A DNA stretch of 64,000 nt from the NCBI GenBank assembly GCA_035650355.1, contig DASRHT010000075.1:34923-98922 (forward strand), read 5' to 3'. The stretch comes from DASRHT01 sp035650355. GTDB taxonomy: Bacteria; Chloroflexota; Ktedonobacteria; Ktedonobacterales; Ktedonobacteraceae. This document shows, one piece after another, positions 9,881-18,348 of this stretch (the first letter of the stretch is position 1; each line of letters starts with the position of its first letter). The notes below the pieces were generated by a model. The model was not told the DNA's origin. It did not search any database and saw only the letters and a program-made list of their open reading frames with translations. Both the position numbers and the translations under genes were made by a program.

Positions 9881-9995
9881 CATGAAGCCATTCGTTGCAG
9901 ACCGGCTGAGCGGTAGCTTCCCGCTTCATCGTGGGATCGCGCCAGCAGCGTTGGCCGTCTGCAATAGCAAGATGTAAATTACTAACTTATTTTTA

Positions 9996-10029
9996 AAGTA
10001 ATTCAGAGGAAATCCAGAAGTATTACAAC
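9996..10029 (+). promoter_or_regulatory. Candidate SARP-box promoter of the fabD-accD-accA operon
   Basis: AAGTAAT (9996-10002), 4 nt, AGGAAAT (10007-10013), 10 nt, TACAAC (10024-10029). The 11-bp heptamer period and 10-nt gap match the clear boxes elsewhere in the window, but the -10 hexamer is poor. An opposed CTTATTT lies at 9986-9992, 3 bp away. Confidence 0.4.
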
Positions 10030-10065
10030 TAATGCTATAGATAATGATTGTGTTACAACTAATGC
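10023..10065 (+). repeat. 13-bp direct repeat upstream of the fabD operon
   Basis: TTACAACTAATGC occurs at 10023-10035 and again at 10053-10065, exactly 30 bp apart (close to three helical turns). Copy 1 overlaps the candidate -10 region and adjoins TATAGATAAT. It could be an operator pair. Confidence 0.5.
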
Positions 10066-10184
10066 CAGAGAAGCTCCAGGTGGGAAGCGTGCAGGAGGTA
10101 AGACAATCAAGTTCTTCGTCATACGGGCTGGTCCAATACAAAAGGACCGGAAGTGAATAAACATCCTGAGAAGGGAGAACAGCA

Positions 10185-11135
10185 TTGGGTAAGATCGCAT
10201 TTCTTTATCCGGGACAGGGCTCGCAAAAAATCGGGATGGGCCGCGATCTCATGGAGACTGCGCCTGAACTGTTTACGCGCTACTTGCTCAGCAGCGATGG
10301 GATAGCTGATTTGCCGGTGACTCGCTATTGCCTGGAGGGGCCTCTTGAGCTGCTGAGCCAGACCCAGATCGCTCAGCCCGCGCTTTTTGCTCACTCGCTG
10401 GCTTTGACCAGGTACGCATATCGGCTTGGCCTTCGCCCTGATATCGTAGCCGGTCATAGTCTCGGCGAGTATACAGCGGCAACGGCGGCAGGAGTCCTTT
10501 CCTATGAAGAAGGACTGTACCTGGTGAGCCAGAGGGGAAAACTGATGCACCAGATACAGAAAGAGCGACCGGGGGCGATGGCGGCTGTGGTGGGCCTGAC
10601 GGCAGATGACTTACAGACCCTGTGTACTGATATCTCGCGTGAACATTATGTGGCGATCACCAACAGAAACACGCACACGCAGTTCGTAGTTTCGGGCATC
10701 GAAGCGGGCGTTCGGGCGCTGATGGCAGCGGCCAGCACATTGCAGAATGTGAGGGCCATACGCTTGCCGGTAGGAGGCGCATTTCATTCTGCGCTGATGG
10801 CTCCGGTGCAGTCCGCGCTTACCGCGTTGATGCAGCGATTGCTCTGGCGCGAGCCGCATGTTCCACTGGTTGCCAATGTTTCTGGTGCCATTTTGACTGA
10901 TAGCCGCGAGATTCGCCACGAGCTAACGGCGCAAATCACCAATCCCGTCCAATGGGTGAGCTGCGTTGAAACGCTACTAGCTGCTGGTTGTGACACCTTC
11001 GTGGAGGTGGGTGCTTCCCAGGTGCTTACCAGACTGGTGCGTTCGCTCGCGCCCGGCTGCCGCATATTCGCAGCAGAGACGATAGAGAAGCTCCACGCAG
11101 TTGCAGCCACACTCAATGACCCCGTTCATGCATAA
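10185..11135 (+). CDS. fabD: Malonyl-CoA:ACP transacylase (FabD/MCAT)
   Basis: 316 residues, the usual MCAT length. It loads malonyl from CoA onto the phosphopantetheine of an ACP. Motifs are FLYPGQGSQ at the N-terminus, GHSLGEYTA with the nucleophilic serine near residue 92, and GAFHSALM carrying the catalytic histidine. Translation starts at TTG with AAGGGAG 7 nt before it. It heads a three-gene operon with accD and accA (55-bp and 44-bp gaps), so the operon makes and loads malonyl extender units. A cluster-dedicated copy serving the type II synthase is inferred from location and the SARP-like promoter. Confidence 0.9.
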   Translation: MGKIAFLYPGQGSQKIGMGRDLMETAPELFTRYLLSSDGIADLPVTRYCLEGPLELLSQTQIAQPALFAHSLALTRYAYRLGLRPDIVAGHSLGEYTAATAAGVLSYEEGLYLVSQRGKLMHQIQKERPGAMAAVVGLTADDLQTLCTDISREHYVAITNRNTHTQFVVSGIEAGVRALMAAASTLQNVRAIRLPVGGAFHSALMAPVQSALTALMQRLLWREPHVPLVANVSGAILTDSREIRHELTAQITNPVQWVSCVETLLAAGCDTFVEVGASQVLTRLVRSLAPGCRIFAAETIEKLHAVAATLNDPVHA

Positions 11136-11190
11136 CAGATGTTGGCCTCGTGCGAGAGCAAGAGGATAGAGACAGAACAAAGGAGGAGAC

Positions 11191-12093
11191 ATGGTCCCGA
11201 CCATCACGACCGTAGCAGGAAGCGGAGAGATAGCTTCCGTAGAGATGGAGCGAGCACAGATTATCATCCCGAGCAATATCGCTGTGAAGTGTCCGCAATG
11301 CAAAGAAATTATGTACGAACGAGACCACCAGCGTAACCTGAAGGTCTGCCCACATTGCGGCTATCATTTCAAGCTGAGCGCGTATGAGCGGATTGAAATG
11401 CTGGTAGATGCGGGGAGTTTTGTTGAGGTGGATCACGATATAGCCTCTGCCGATCCACTCCAGTTTGTGAGCCAATCCCAGATATACGCGGAGAAGCTGG
11501 CAAAAGAGCAGCAAAAAGTGCAACTAAACGAGGGGGTGGTGATTGGTCATGCTGCTATTGATACGTTCCCCCTCGCTCTTGCCGTGATGGATTTTCGCTT
11601 CATCGGTGGCAGCATGGGCGCGGCGGTGGGTGAAAAGATCACACGCGCGATTGAACTTGGTATCGAGATGCACATTCCGGTCTTTATCTCCTCGGCCTCA
11701 GGTGGAGCGCGTATGCAGGAGGGCCTGTTTTCGCTCATGCAGATGGCAAAGACCTCCGCCGCCCTCGCTAAGCTAGGAGAGGCCAGGTTGCCGTTCTTCA
11801 GTTTGTTAACCGATCCCACTACGGGCGGCGTGACTGCCAGCTTTGCCATGCTGGGTGATGTCATCCTGGCGGAGCCGGGCGCGCTGGTCTGCTTTGCCGG
11901 TCCCCGCGTGATAGAGCAATTTATGCATATTCAGTTGCCGAAAGATGCGGTGACGGCGGAATTCGCCTACCAGCATGGCCTGATAGACGCGGTTGTGTCC
12001 AGGCATGAGCTGCGGCAAACGCTCGCCCGTCTGCTGTGTATGAGCGTGCAAGCAGAGCCATGGCAACAGACATATGGGGCGGCGCAGCAGTAA
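11191..12093 (+). CDS. accD: Acetyl-CoA carboxylase carboxyltransferase beta subunit
   Basis: 300 residues. An N-terminal four-cysteine zinc ribbon (CPQC and CPHC, about residues 31-55) is followed by the crotonase-fold carboxyltransferase domain with SASGGARMQEG and DPTTGGVTASFA. With AccA it transfers the carboxyl group from biotin to acetyl-CoA. AAGGAGG is ideally placed before the ATG. It is translated between the fabD and accA genes in one operon. Confidence 0.93.
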   Translation: MVPTITTVAGSGEIASVEMERAQIIIPSNIAVKCPQCKEIMYERDHQRNLKVCPHCGYHFKLSAYERIEMLVDAGSFVEVDHDIASADPLQFVSQSQIYAEKLAKEQQKVQLNEGVVIGHAAIDTFPLALAVMDFRFIGGSMGAAVGEKITRAIELGIEMHIPVFISSASGGARMQEGLFSLMQMAKTSAALAKLGEARLPFFSLLTDPTTGGVTASFAMLGDVILAEPGALVCFAGPRVIEQFMHIQLPKDAVTAEFAYQHGLIDAVVSRHELRQTLARLLCMSVQAEPWQQTYGAAQQ

Positions 12094-12137
12094 TGTGTTG
12101 CAAGTCCACAGAGTTTTAGCGGCTCAGGAGTAAAAAG

Positions 12138-13106
12138 ATGCATTACGACCTGGATTTTGAACAGGAACTCGCGGCAGACGCGGAAAAGATTCGAGAGTTG
12201 CAGCAGGAGTGCCATGATGAAGCAACGCAGCAACGATTGGATAGGGCGATCAGTGCTTTACACGCACGGACAAAGGAGATCTACGCGCATCTCACCTCGT
12301 GGCAAACGGTCCAGGTTGCGCGTCACAAGGATCGGCCAACCACTATCGATTATCTGCAAGCGATCTGCGATGATTTTATGGAACTGCATGGTGATCGTGC
12401 ATTCGCCGACGACCATGCTATTGTAGGGGGCCTGGGGACGTTAGCCGATAACACTGTGATGTTTATCGGCCAGCAGAAGGGGCATGATATGCAGGAGTTG
12501 CGCTACCGTAACTTTGGTATGCCCCATCCTGAAGGGTATCGCAAGGCATATCGTTTGATGAGCATGGCAGAGAAATTTCACCTTCCCGTTATCTGCTTGA
12601 TTGATACGCCGGGGGCATTTCCGGGGTTAGAGGATGAGGAGCATGGTCAATCCGGCGCGATAGCGGCAAATCTCCTACTGATGTCGCGCCTGCGGGTGCC
12701 GATCATCTCCGTGGTGATCGGCGAAGGTGGAAGCGGCGGGGCGCTTGCTCTCAGCGTGGCTGATCGTTTGCTGATGCTCGAAAACAGTGTGTACACGGTG
12801 GCCGCGCCGGAAGCTGCGGCCTCCATTCTCTGGCGCGATAAAGCTTTCGCGTCCGAAGCTGCCAATACCATGCGTATTAGTGCGCGCGAACTTTTAGCCA
12901 CGGGGATTATTGATGAGCTTGTACCGGAACCGGTGGGCGGTGCGCATCATAGCCCACACCTGGCAGCCGGGTACTTGAAAGAAAAGTTACTCGCGCATCT
13001 GGACGAACTGGAGCGTTGCACTATCGATGAGCTGATTGAGAGGCGCTATCAGAAGTACAGATCGATTGGGGCCTTCACGCGCGTAGCCGTGGCGACCACA
13101 TCCTGA
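12138..13106 (+). CDS. accA: Acetyl-CoA carboxylase carboxyltransferase alpha subunit
   Basis: 322 residues, the typical AccA length. Family text includes DRPTTIDYLQAI, FMELHGDRAFADD, LIDTPGAFPG and GEGGSGGALALSVADRLLML. It forms the carboxyltransferase with AccD. CAGGAG precedes the ATG. The biotin carboxylase lies far away at 50374 and no biotin carrier (AccB) is present in the window. Confidence 0.93.
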   Translation: MHYDLDFEQELAADAEKIRELQQECHDEATQQRLDRAISALHARTKEIYAHLTSWQTVQVARHKDRPTTIDYLQAICDDFMELHGDRAFADDHAIVGGLGTLADNTVMFIGQQKGHDMQELRYRNFGMPHPEGYRKAYRLMSMAEKFHLPVICLIDTPGAFPGLEDEEHGQSGAIAANLLLMSRLRVPIISVVIGEGGSGGALALSVADRLLMLENSVYTVAAPEAAASILWRDKAFASEAANTMRISARELLATGIIDELVPEPVGGAHHSPHLAAGYLKEKLLAHLDELERCTIDELIERRYQKYRSIGAFTRVAVATTS

Positions 13107-13133
13107 CCGGCGTCTGCATTGCATAAATCTTCT

Positions 13134-13165
13134 ACCAACCAGGACAGCATGGCCGCCTGGTTGGT
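13134..13165 (+). terminator. Hairpin after accA
   Basis: ACCAACCAGG (13134-13143) pairs perfectly with CCTGGTTGGT (13156-13165) over a 12-nt loop, 28 nt after the accA stop. There is no T-run, so it may be a Rho-type or mRNA-stabilising structure. Confidence 0.5.
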
Positions 13166-13267
13166 GCTCCCCCTTCAACAGAATCTTCGAACGCTTCATA
13201 TTCCAGTGTTTGAGCTTCAGCTCCGAGAACGCTTTGACGGCATATGCTGCATGAGACAAAAGTTCCC

Positions 13268-13870
13268 TTATTTCATGATTATATGTATCCGCTTCCGAAC
13301 CTCAAAATAGTGGTTTTGTCCCTCATCCTCGTACTCGCTCGTCACAGTGAGTCCAACGGTTGAGAGCAGCCTCCGGTACTCTTCAGCTCCAAGAGAGCGT
13401 GATTCCAGGTCCGTCATCGCATCGTTCCAAACAATTGGTTTCTCAGGAGAGGTAAACAGCAGGTGTCCGCCTGGCACGAGGATGTCGGCGATTCTTCGTA
13501 TCAGTTGCCGTTGATCTTCGGGAGAAAGCAGGAACATGAGCCCCCATGCGAGGACACCATCGAACGTTCGACCAAAAAATGGAGAATCTTGGACGGCTTC
13601 GCAAGCCACAGGGATGCCTGGAAGATTGCGTCGGAATGCCTGGACGAAAGATGGGGATGCATCAACGCCAAAGACGGTCAGCCCTTCGGCGACCAGAACC
13701 TCAGTGATGGGGAAACCGGGTCCGCAGCCCAGATCAAGAACAGCGGCCCGGCATGGGAGCGTTCGAGCCCACTGTCGCACAAAACTCACGCCGACGCCCG
13801 TAAAACGGCCACTGCCACGGCGGGCCAAAAACTCCGCTGCGACACCTTCATATCCATTTGATCGATCCAT
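13268..13870 (-). CDS. Class I SAM-dependent methyltransferase
   Basis: 200 residues with a Rossmann-type methyltransferase core: VLDLGCGPGFP (SAM-binding motif I, about residues 43-53), GVDASP (motif II acidic position) and LVPGGHLLFTSPEKP (post-motif). The acceptor is unknown; O- or C-methylation of the polyketide is possible from its position, but no SARP-like box was found upstream. A general metabolic methyltransferase remains possible. The gap 13871-14285 to its right holds only the rmlA terminator hairpin. Confidence 0.85.
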   Translation of the reverse strand: MDRSNGYEGVAAEFLARRGSGRFTGVGVSFVRQWARTLPCRAAVLDLGCGPGFPITEVLVAEGLTVFGVDASPSFVQAFRRNLPGIPVACEAVQDSPFFGRTFDGVLAWGLMFLLSPEDQRQLIRRIADILVPGGHLLFTSPEKPIVWNDAMTDLESRSLGAEEYRRLLSTVGLTVTSEYEDEGQNHYFEVRKRIHIIMK

Positions 13871-14192
13871 GATGACCTCACATTTTCCTTGCTCATTCGC
13901 TTCACGAGCTGCTTGTTCCTATTGCTACAGCACAGCTAGATGAGGGGAAATAGAACAGTTCTCTGCTACATCGTACTTTTGCGTAAAGATTGCACGTACA
14001 GGCCGATTTGTCGCCATACTCTTGTCTGTAAGCATACCTGAGAGAGAGAAAAGAGGCAAGAATTCTCGCAATTTTATGTGAAAAACGTCAGCTCAAGCTG
14101 GTCGCTACGGCTCGTTCAAGCGGTTAGAGCAATGTGTCCGGCTCGAACACGTTGCTGTTGAGGAGAGGGAAAAATTGGTTGATGGAGTAAAC

Positions 14193-14244
14193 AGAACGCC
14201 CAAAGCAGTAGAAGAAGTACTTTCCCTGCTGCTTTGGGCGTTCT
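14193..14244 (-). terminator. Terminator hairpin downstream of rmlA
   Basis: A perfect 16-bp stem (14193-14208 with 14229-14244; AGAACGCCCAAAGCAG on the left arm) with a 20-nt loop. On the minus strand it lies about 40 nt after the rmlA stop and is followed by GTTTAC. Confidence 0.65.
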
Positions 14245-14285
14245 ATCTTATCTTGATCAAAAAAGGTGGTTACACCTGCCTGCTT

Positions 14286-15416
14286 TCAAAGCGCCCCTAC
14301 ATGGCTATGATCCCCGAGCAGGAAGCTATACGTTCCCGGTTTGGCTGAGTACGGTAGAATCTCTGTTTGCGAGCCGATAAGACTATCTTCAATGCAGCGG
14401 TCGATGTCGCGGATCAGGCATTCTTCCAGCACAATGCTATGCTCGATCTCGCTGTTAATCACCACGCAGTTATGGGCCAGGGAGGTAAAAGGGCCGATAC
14501 TGGCATTTGCCAGGGTAGCATTGCGCCCGATGATCGCGGGTCCGCGCACAACGCTATTGATAAGCGTGACATGCTCTTCGAGCACAACATCACCATCGAC
14601 TCGCGAGGTAGCATCTATGCTGGCACTGGCAGCGATGCATCTCTTCAGGTGGCTGAGCACGACGCGGTTGGCGTTGAGCATATCCTCTTTATTGCCGGTA
14701 TCGATCCAGGGTCCGCGGACGATGTAGGGGCGTACGGTATAGTGGTGTTCGATCAGGTACTGAATAGCGTCTGTGATTTCAAGCTCACCGCGCCGTGATG
14801 GGGTAATAGCGTTGATCGCCTCAAAGATATGGGCATCGAAAAAGTAGATGCCTACGACAGCAAAATTGCTGACCGGCTCCTTTGGTTTCTCGATCAGGCG
14901 CGCAATGCGAACATGGTCGTCATGCAGATGGATCTCAGCATTAAACGTCTGGCCGTCGTCGGTCTGGAGTTGCGCAACGCCAAATATCTCCGGGTTAGGA
15001 ACCTGTTTAAGCAATACGCGCGCCTGAAAGCTGCAAGCAGGGGAGGAGAATTGACGCACCAGGTCCTTGATACTTTCCTGGATGAAGTTATCCCCGAGGA
15101 ACATCAGAAAACGGTCGTTCTGGAGAAACGGTTGGGCGATCTTGACCGCGTGGGCTAATCCGAGAGGCTGCTCCTGGTAAATGTAGGTGATAGTGACATC
15201 AGGGCCAAATTGTTTGCCATCCTTGACCGCTGCACGGATAGATTCGTGCGTCTCCCCTACGATAATACCAATATCCGTAATGCCGGATTCGACAATCGTT
15301 TCCAGGACATAGAACAGCACAGGTTTATTAGCTATGGGCACTAATTGTTTGGCATGAGTGGAAGTAAGGGGCTGGAGGCGTGTGCCTTTGCCCCCGCTCA
15401 GAATCAATGCTTTCAT
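14286..15416 (-). CDS. rmlA: Glucose-1-phosphate thymidylyltransferase, long form (RmlA/StrD type)
   Basis: 376 residues from the ATG at 15416, chosen because the protein must begin MKALILSGGKGTRLQPLT and GGATGGA lies just upstream. An earlier in-frame ATG (15494) would add 26 unrelated residues and overlaps the promoter region. The nucleotidyltransferase domain (signature GGKGTRL, then EQPLGLAHAV and FLGDN) is followed by a left-handed beta-helix C-terminal part (repeats near VDGDVVLEEHVTLINSVV). It makes dTDP-glucose for the deoxysugar used by the glycosyltransferase. It is divergent from the small gene at 15651, each with its own SARP-like promoter. Confidence 0.9.
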   Translation of the reverse strand: MKALILSGGKGTRLQPLTSTHAKQLVPIANKPVLFYVLETIVESGITDIGIIVGETHESIRAAVKDGKQFGPDVTITYIYQEQPLGLAHAVKIAQPFLQNDRFLMFLGDNFIQESIKDLVRQFSSPACSFQARVLLKQVPNPEIFGVAQLQTDDGQTFNAEIHLHDDHVRIARLIEKPKEPVSNFAVVGIYFFDAHIFEAINAITPSRRGELEITDAIQYLIEHHYTVRPYIVRGPWIDTGNKEDMLNANRVVLSHLKRCIAASASIDATSRVDGDVVLEEHVTLINSVVRGPAIIGRNATLANASIGPFTSLAHNCVVINSEIEHSIVLEECLIRDIDRCIEDSLIGSQTEILPYSAKPGTYSFLLGDHSHVGAL

Positions 15417-15481
15417 ATATTTCCATCCCAAAGGTGAAGTCACTGCTCCTTGTGGAGAACGAATTTCAATCACTGAGACAA

Positions 15482-15515
15482 GTATAACGCTCATCCTCTT
15501 GCCGGAAGCTTTTAG
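15482..15515 (-). promoter_or_regulatory. SARP-box promoter of rmlA
   Basis: Minus strand: CTAAAAG (15509-15515), 4 nt, CGGCAAG (15498-15504), 10 nt, TTATAC (15482-15487), or 11 nt to TATACT. It lies 3 bp from the outer heptamer of the opposing promoter at 15519. Confidence 0.6.
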
Positions 15516-15518
15516 CAG

Positions 15519-15552
15519 GGGTAAGTACCAAGCAAGTATTTAAGCCTATGCT
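15519..15552 (+). promoter_or_regulatory. SARP-box promoter of the 62-residue gene
   Basis: GGGTAAG (15519-15525), 4 nt, AAGCAAG (15530-15536), 10 nt, TATGCT (15547-15552). The 11-bp period and -10 hexamer are identical in layout to the promoters at 30506, 32616 and 39470. Confidence 0.65.
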
Positions 15553-15650
15553 TTGCTCATAGTATGTGCATCGAGCAAGATGCGTACGTCCTTTGTAGTG
15601 TGTTTTTAGAATGCATCGCAAGCTGTCTGATCGCTAAAGGGAACGACATA

Positions 15651-15839
15651 ATGAACAGTGAAGAGATCGAGAGAAGGCGAGAGTGCCTGGTTGATGCCGG
15701 CTTTACCCAGGCAGAGATAGAGATGCTGAGCCGGTTTCGCGGTAAATATCTTGAGAGGGAGAAGCAAGCGGTCTCGGCACAGGTGCGCCGTCTGGAGTTT
15801 TTGCGCTGGCTGGTTGCGACCGGTCGGTTAACGCTTTAG
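15651..15839 (+). CDS. Small hypothetical protein, 62 residues
   Basis: Start chosen at ATG 15651 because AAAGGGAA lies 9 nt upstream; the earlier ATG at 15564 lies only 12 nt after a predicted -10 box and has no ribosome site. The product is charged and probably helical (SEEIERRRECLVDAGFTQAE). Not recognised. It has its own SARP-like promoter divergent from rmlA, so it is likely expressed with the cluster and may be a small regulator or partner protein (inference). Confidence 0.6.
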   Translation: MNSEEIERRRECLVDAGFTQAEIEMLSRFRGKYLEREKQAVSAQVRRLEFLRWLVATGRLTL

Positions 15840-15856
15840 CGACATTTGCCCGCTTG

Positions 15857-16627
15857 TCACCGTCGTGGGCGCACTAAGAACAAGCCGTAGCAGGCGAGGA
15901 TGAAACCTGGAATGATGAGGACGAGAGCCGTCGCCAGCGGCGAGATCGCTGCCAGCGTTGCGTTGATTGTGCGGGCATTGCTGGCATTGAAGAGTGTAAT
16001 GTCGGCAGGGAGGTCATAAAGCGCGTGGAGGATGATGAGCGGCCAGAGCGTTCTGGTGCGCAACCGGCAGGCGGCGAAGCCAAAGCCAAGCAGGAACGCT
16101 CCAACGACCTGCGCGAGAACAATGAGCGGTGGAGCGTGAGTAAGTAGATTGTTGAAATGGGCCAGAGCGAAGAAGAGGCTTGAAAGCGCCGCCGCAGCCA
16201 GAGGTCCAAGAGGTGAGAGGGACTGCAAGATGACCCCTCGAAAACGTGCTTCTTCGTCTAACCCCGTGAGCAATGCAGCGATGACAGCAAAAATGACCAC
16301 GCCTGCACTGGCTGCGGGAGTGACAAGCGTCGATGCAAGGTAGAAGAGCGCCAGCAGCGCAGGCACCCATAAGAGATAGAGATCCCGCCACTCCGCCGGG
16401 CGATTGAAGCCCGCCGCTCGCAGCCAACCCAGCCTCCCGAGTATCCCCAGAGCGAAGAGCGATTGCATACTGACATCGATAATACCCGCGTTCCCTGCTA
16501 ATACCCCACTCTGCCCCACAAAAATGATGCCTATATCCAGGCAAGAACTGACCACAAAAAATGCCAGCGCAAAGAGGAATGGAGAGCGAATAGCCCATGT
16601 TTTTATGCTCTTGTAAATCTTCTCCAA
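15857..16627 (-). CDS. CPBP-family intramembrane metalloprotease
   Basis: 256 residues, about 7 membrane segments. The three family motifs are present: EEARFRG (EExxxR), FALAHFNN (FxxxH) and HALYD (HxxxD). CPBP/Abi proteins cleave within membranes and often act in bacteriocin immunity or stress responses; the target here is unknown. It converges on the 62-residue gene (17-bp gap). No clear SARP-like box lies upstream. Confidence 0.85.
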   Translation of the reverse strand: MEKIYKSIKTWAIRSPFLFALAFFVVSSCLDIGIIFVGQSGVLAGNAGIIDVSMQSLFALGILGRLGWLRAAGFNRPAEWRDLYLLWVPALLALFYLASTLVTPAASAGVVIFAVIAALLTGLDEEARFRGVILQSLSPLGPLAAAALSSLFFALAHFNNLLTHAPPLIVLAQVVGAFLLGFGFAACRLRTRTLWPLIILHALYDLPADITLFNASNARTINATLAAISPLATALVLIIPGFILACYGLFLVRPRR

Positions 16628-16718
16628 GCTTGTTTCGCCCTTAGTGAACTATCATGCATAAAAATCATAGCACGCCGGTCAATAGTAATATTTTGACGTT
16701 GCAAACGTGTCTGAGATA

Positions 16719-16795
16719 GTGTTTGATTCTCATTGCATCCGCGTGTTCGCGCCTGTATCGCTCACTTTCAGGAGAGAGCGTCGAGAATCAGACAC
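16719..16795. repeat. 13-bp imperfect inverted repeat
   Basis: GTGTTTGATTCTC (16719-16731) is complementary, apart from one T/G position, to GAGAATCAGACAC (16783-16795), 51 bp apart, in the 339-bp non-coding gap between the CPBP gene and the SARP operon. It could be an operator or a long hairpin. Confidence 0.4.
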
Positions 16796-16804
16796 ATTCT
16801 GAGA

Positions 16805-16844
16805 TGCGAAGAGACTGCGAAGAGCAATATCTTAGTATGCGAAG
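16805..16844 (+). promoter_or_regulatory. SARP-box promoter of the small-ORF/SARP operon
   Basis: TGCGAAG at 16805 and 16816 (11-bp period), 10 nt, then TAGTAT (16833-16838). A third perfect TGCGAAG lies at 16838, 22 bp after the second, overlapping the end of the -10 hexamer. The site precedes genes at 16967, 17296 and the SARP gene at 17512, suggesting autoregulation. Confidence 0.6.
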
Positions 16845-16966
16845 GAGGCGCGAATGATCTGTAAAGATTGCCTGGATATGCTATCACCAGTCGGAACGAT
16901 GAAAGTATCCCGACCGCAATGTTTATATGATCATTCCTGCCCAGTACAAATAAAGGAGATAGAAAG

Positions 16967-17194
16967 ATGGCGGCGCAGCGTGTAACTCATGGACGACATG
17001 TCGTTTTTTCGTGGTTCTCAAAGGTGATGTTCTTCTCGGCCACCCGTTATGGCATGCTGAGCATAGCCATTCTGGTAGTGGTTACCGGTTTAGTGGCCCT
17101 GAGCGCGGTGGCTCTCCACCTCCCTGTTCTTCATATGCTGAGTTCTACCTTGCAGCTCTCCAATAAAGTTCCCTTTGGAGAGCCCTGGCCGTAA
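16967..17194 (+). CDS. Small single-span membrane protein, 75 residues
   Basis: Not recognised. Ideal AAAGGAG before the ATG. A basic N-terminus precedes one hydrophobic segment (MLSIAILVVVTGLVALSAVA, about residues 30-49). It is the first gene after the triple TGCGAAG box and lies upstream of the SARP gene, so it may be co-expressed with the regulator. Function unknown. Confidence 0.55.
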   Translation: MAAQRVTHGRHVVFSWFSKVMFFSATRYGMLSIAILVVVTGLVALSAVALHLPVLHMLSSTLQLSNKVPFGEPWP

Positions 17195-17295
17195 CCGTAA
17201 TCCTCTCGTCTGAAAGCATCCTCATGGGAGGACACTACAGCATATGAAGTGTGATAGCAGTGGGGATAAGAGAGTAGTTTGAGAATGGAGAGAAG

Positions 17296-17505
17296 ATGAG
17301 CTGGAAAATAATCAATGCCATCCTGGGGCTGGCAACTGTGGATGACATATTTTGTCAGGATCTGTTGCAAAGCCCCGTGGAAGCGATTAAGCGACGACAG
17401 TTTACTTTGACAAAAGAGGAAGAAGAAAAGCTGAGCGGCATTACCGCCGTCAATCTTGCTGAGTTTAGCCAACAGGTTCTGATCCTGTTTGGGCGCAAGG
17501 AGTAG
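17296..17505 (+). CDS. Os1348/NHLP-clan small protein, 69 residues
   Basis: The layout (MSWKIINAILGLATVDDIF, then CQDLLQSP and a glutamate-rich turn FTLTKEEEEKL) resembles the Os1348-type small proteins related to nitrile-hydratase-like leader peptides. No GG cleavage site or core peptide is seen, so it is unlikely to be a classical RiPP precursor. It ends 6 bp before the SARP gene, so the two are translated together. A link between this protein and SARP activity is inference only. Confidence 0.55.
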   Translation: MSWKIINAILGLATVDDIFCQDLLQSPVEAIKRRQFTLTKEEEEKLSGITAVNLAEFSQQVLILFGRKE

Positions 17506-17511
17506 CAAACT

Positions 17512-18348
17512 ATGCGTGATCCGTCAAGACAAGAGACGATAGTCAACGCTACCGCACATCTTCGCCAACCCGATGCTCTCTATAAGGTGAATTTCTTTGG
17601 CCCGTTCCGCGTCACCAGAAACAATCAACCTGTAGGAGAGCCAGTATGGCGGAGAAATAAGGCGAAGTCTCTGTTGAAATGGTTTTTGTTGAACGTCAAT
17701 GGCAGATATTCATCTGACCAGCTCATCAAAAATTTCTGGCCGAGTGCAAGTGGAGCGCCAGCAGAGCGCAACCTCTATGTTGCGATCCACTATCTGCGGC
17801 ATCTCCTCGAACCCGATTTGCCGCCCCGGCACGAATCCAGCTATATCCGTCGTAACAAAGACAATTTTTATTGGTTCAAGGTAGATGAGAACTGGTGGGC
17901 CGATATCTTCGACGTGCATTATCACTATAAGGAGGCCAAAGAGGCGGAACAGCGTGGTGAGCTGGTGTCGGCCATCACCCACTACCAGCAGATCGTCGAG
18001 TATTGCCGCCTGGGATTTCTGCACGAAGATTCCTACGAAGATGTCTTTGCTTCCTATCGTCGCTACTACGAGTGCATCTATACCGAAGTGCTCGACCGAT
18101 TGATGCAGCTCTATTCTCAGGCGGGCAAAGCTGATGAGGTGCTGACATATGCTCATTATGCGCTCTTGATCGATCCATATAGCGAGTCTGCCATTAAAGC
18201 TGTTGCTCAAGCATACTTTCGCCAGGGCAATACGGCGAGCGCCATCCGTGAGCTAGACAACTTCCAGGCATTCCTCAGAGAAGATCTGGGTATAGAGCCT
18301 GGCGAGGACCTTCTCGCCTTGCGAAAGAAGATCGCCGCGTTCAAATAG
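17512..18348 (+). CDS. SARP-family transcriptional activator 1
   Basis: 278 residues. An N-terminal OmpR-type winged helix (FFGPFRVTRNNQPV, WRRNKAKSLLKWFLLN, then FWP and NLYVAIHYLRHLLEP; about residues 25-110) is followed by a BTAD domain of helical repeats to GIEPGEDL. Such small SARPs bind heptamer direct repeats spaced 11 bp apart and activate antibiotic clusters. It is clearly paralogous to the protein at 44280 (shared WRR, LLKWFLLN, LRHLLEP, YIRR, FYWF). CAAGGAG precedes the ATG. It is the best candidate reader of the repeated boxes in this window; which SARP reads which box cannot be told from sequence. Confidence 0.92.
   Translation: MRDPSRQETIVNATAHLRQPDALYKVNFFGPFRVTRNNQPVGEPVWRRNKAKSLLKWFLLNVNGRYSSDQLIKNFWPSASGAPAERNLYVAIHYLRHLLEPDLPPRHESSYIRRNKDNFYWFKVDENWWADIFDVHYHYKEAKEAEQRGELVSAITHYQQIVEYCRLGFLHEDSYEDVFASYRRYYECIYTEVLDRLMQLYSQAGKADEVLTYAHYALLIDPYSESAIKAVAQAYFRQGNTASAIRELDNFQAFLREDLGIEPGEDLLALRKKIAAFK

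Noticed and set aside
10096..10102. AGGTAAG before fabD as a SARP heptamer
   Set aside because: No partner at 11 bp with AAG and no -10 hexamer at about 10 nt; the site at 9996 fits better.
14031..14036. AGCATA (minus-strand TATGCT) in the gap before the methyltransferase gene
   Set aside because: No heptamers at the required spacing.
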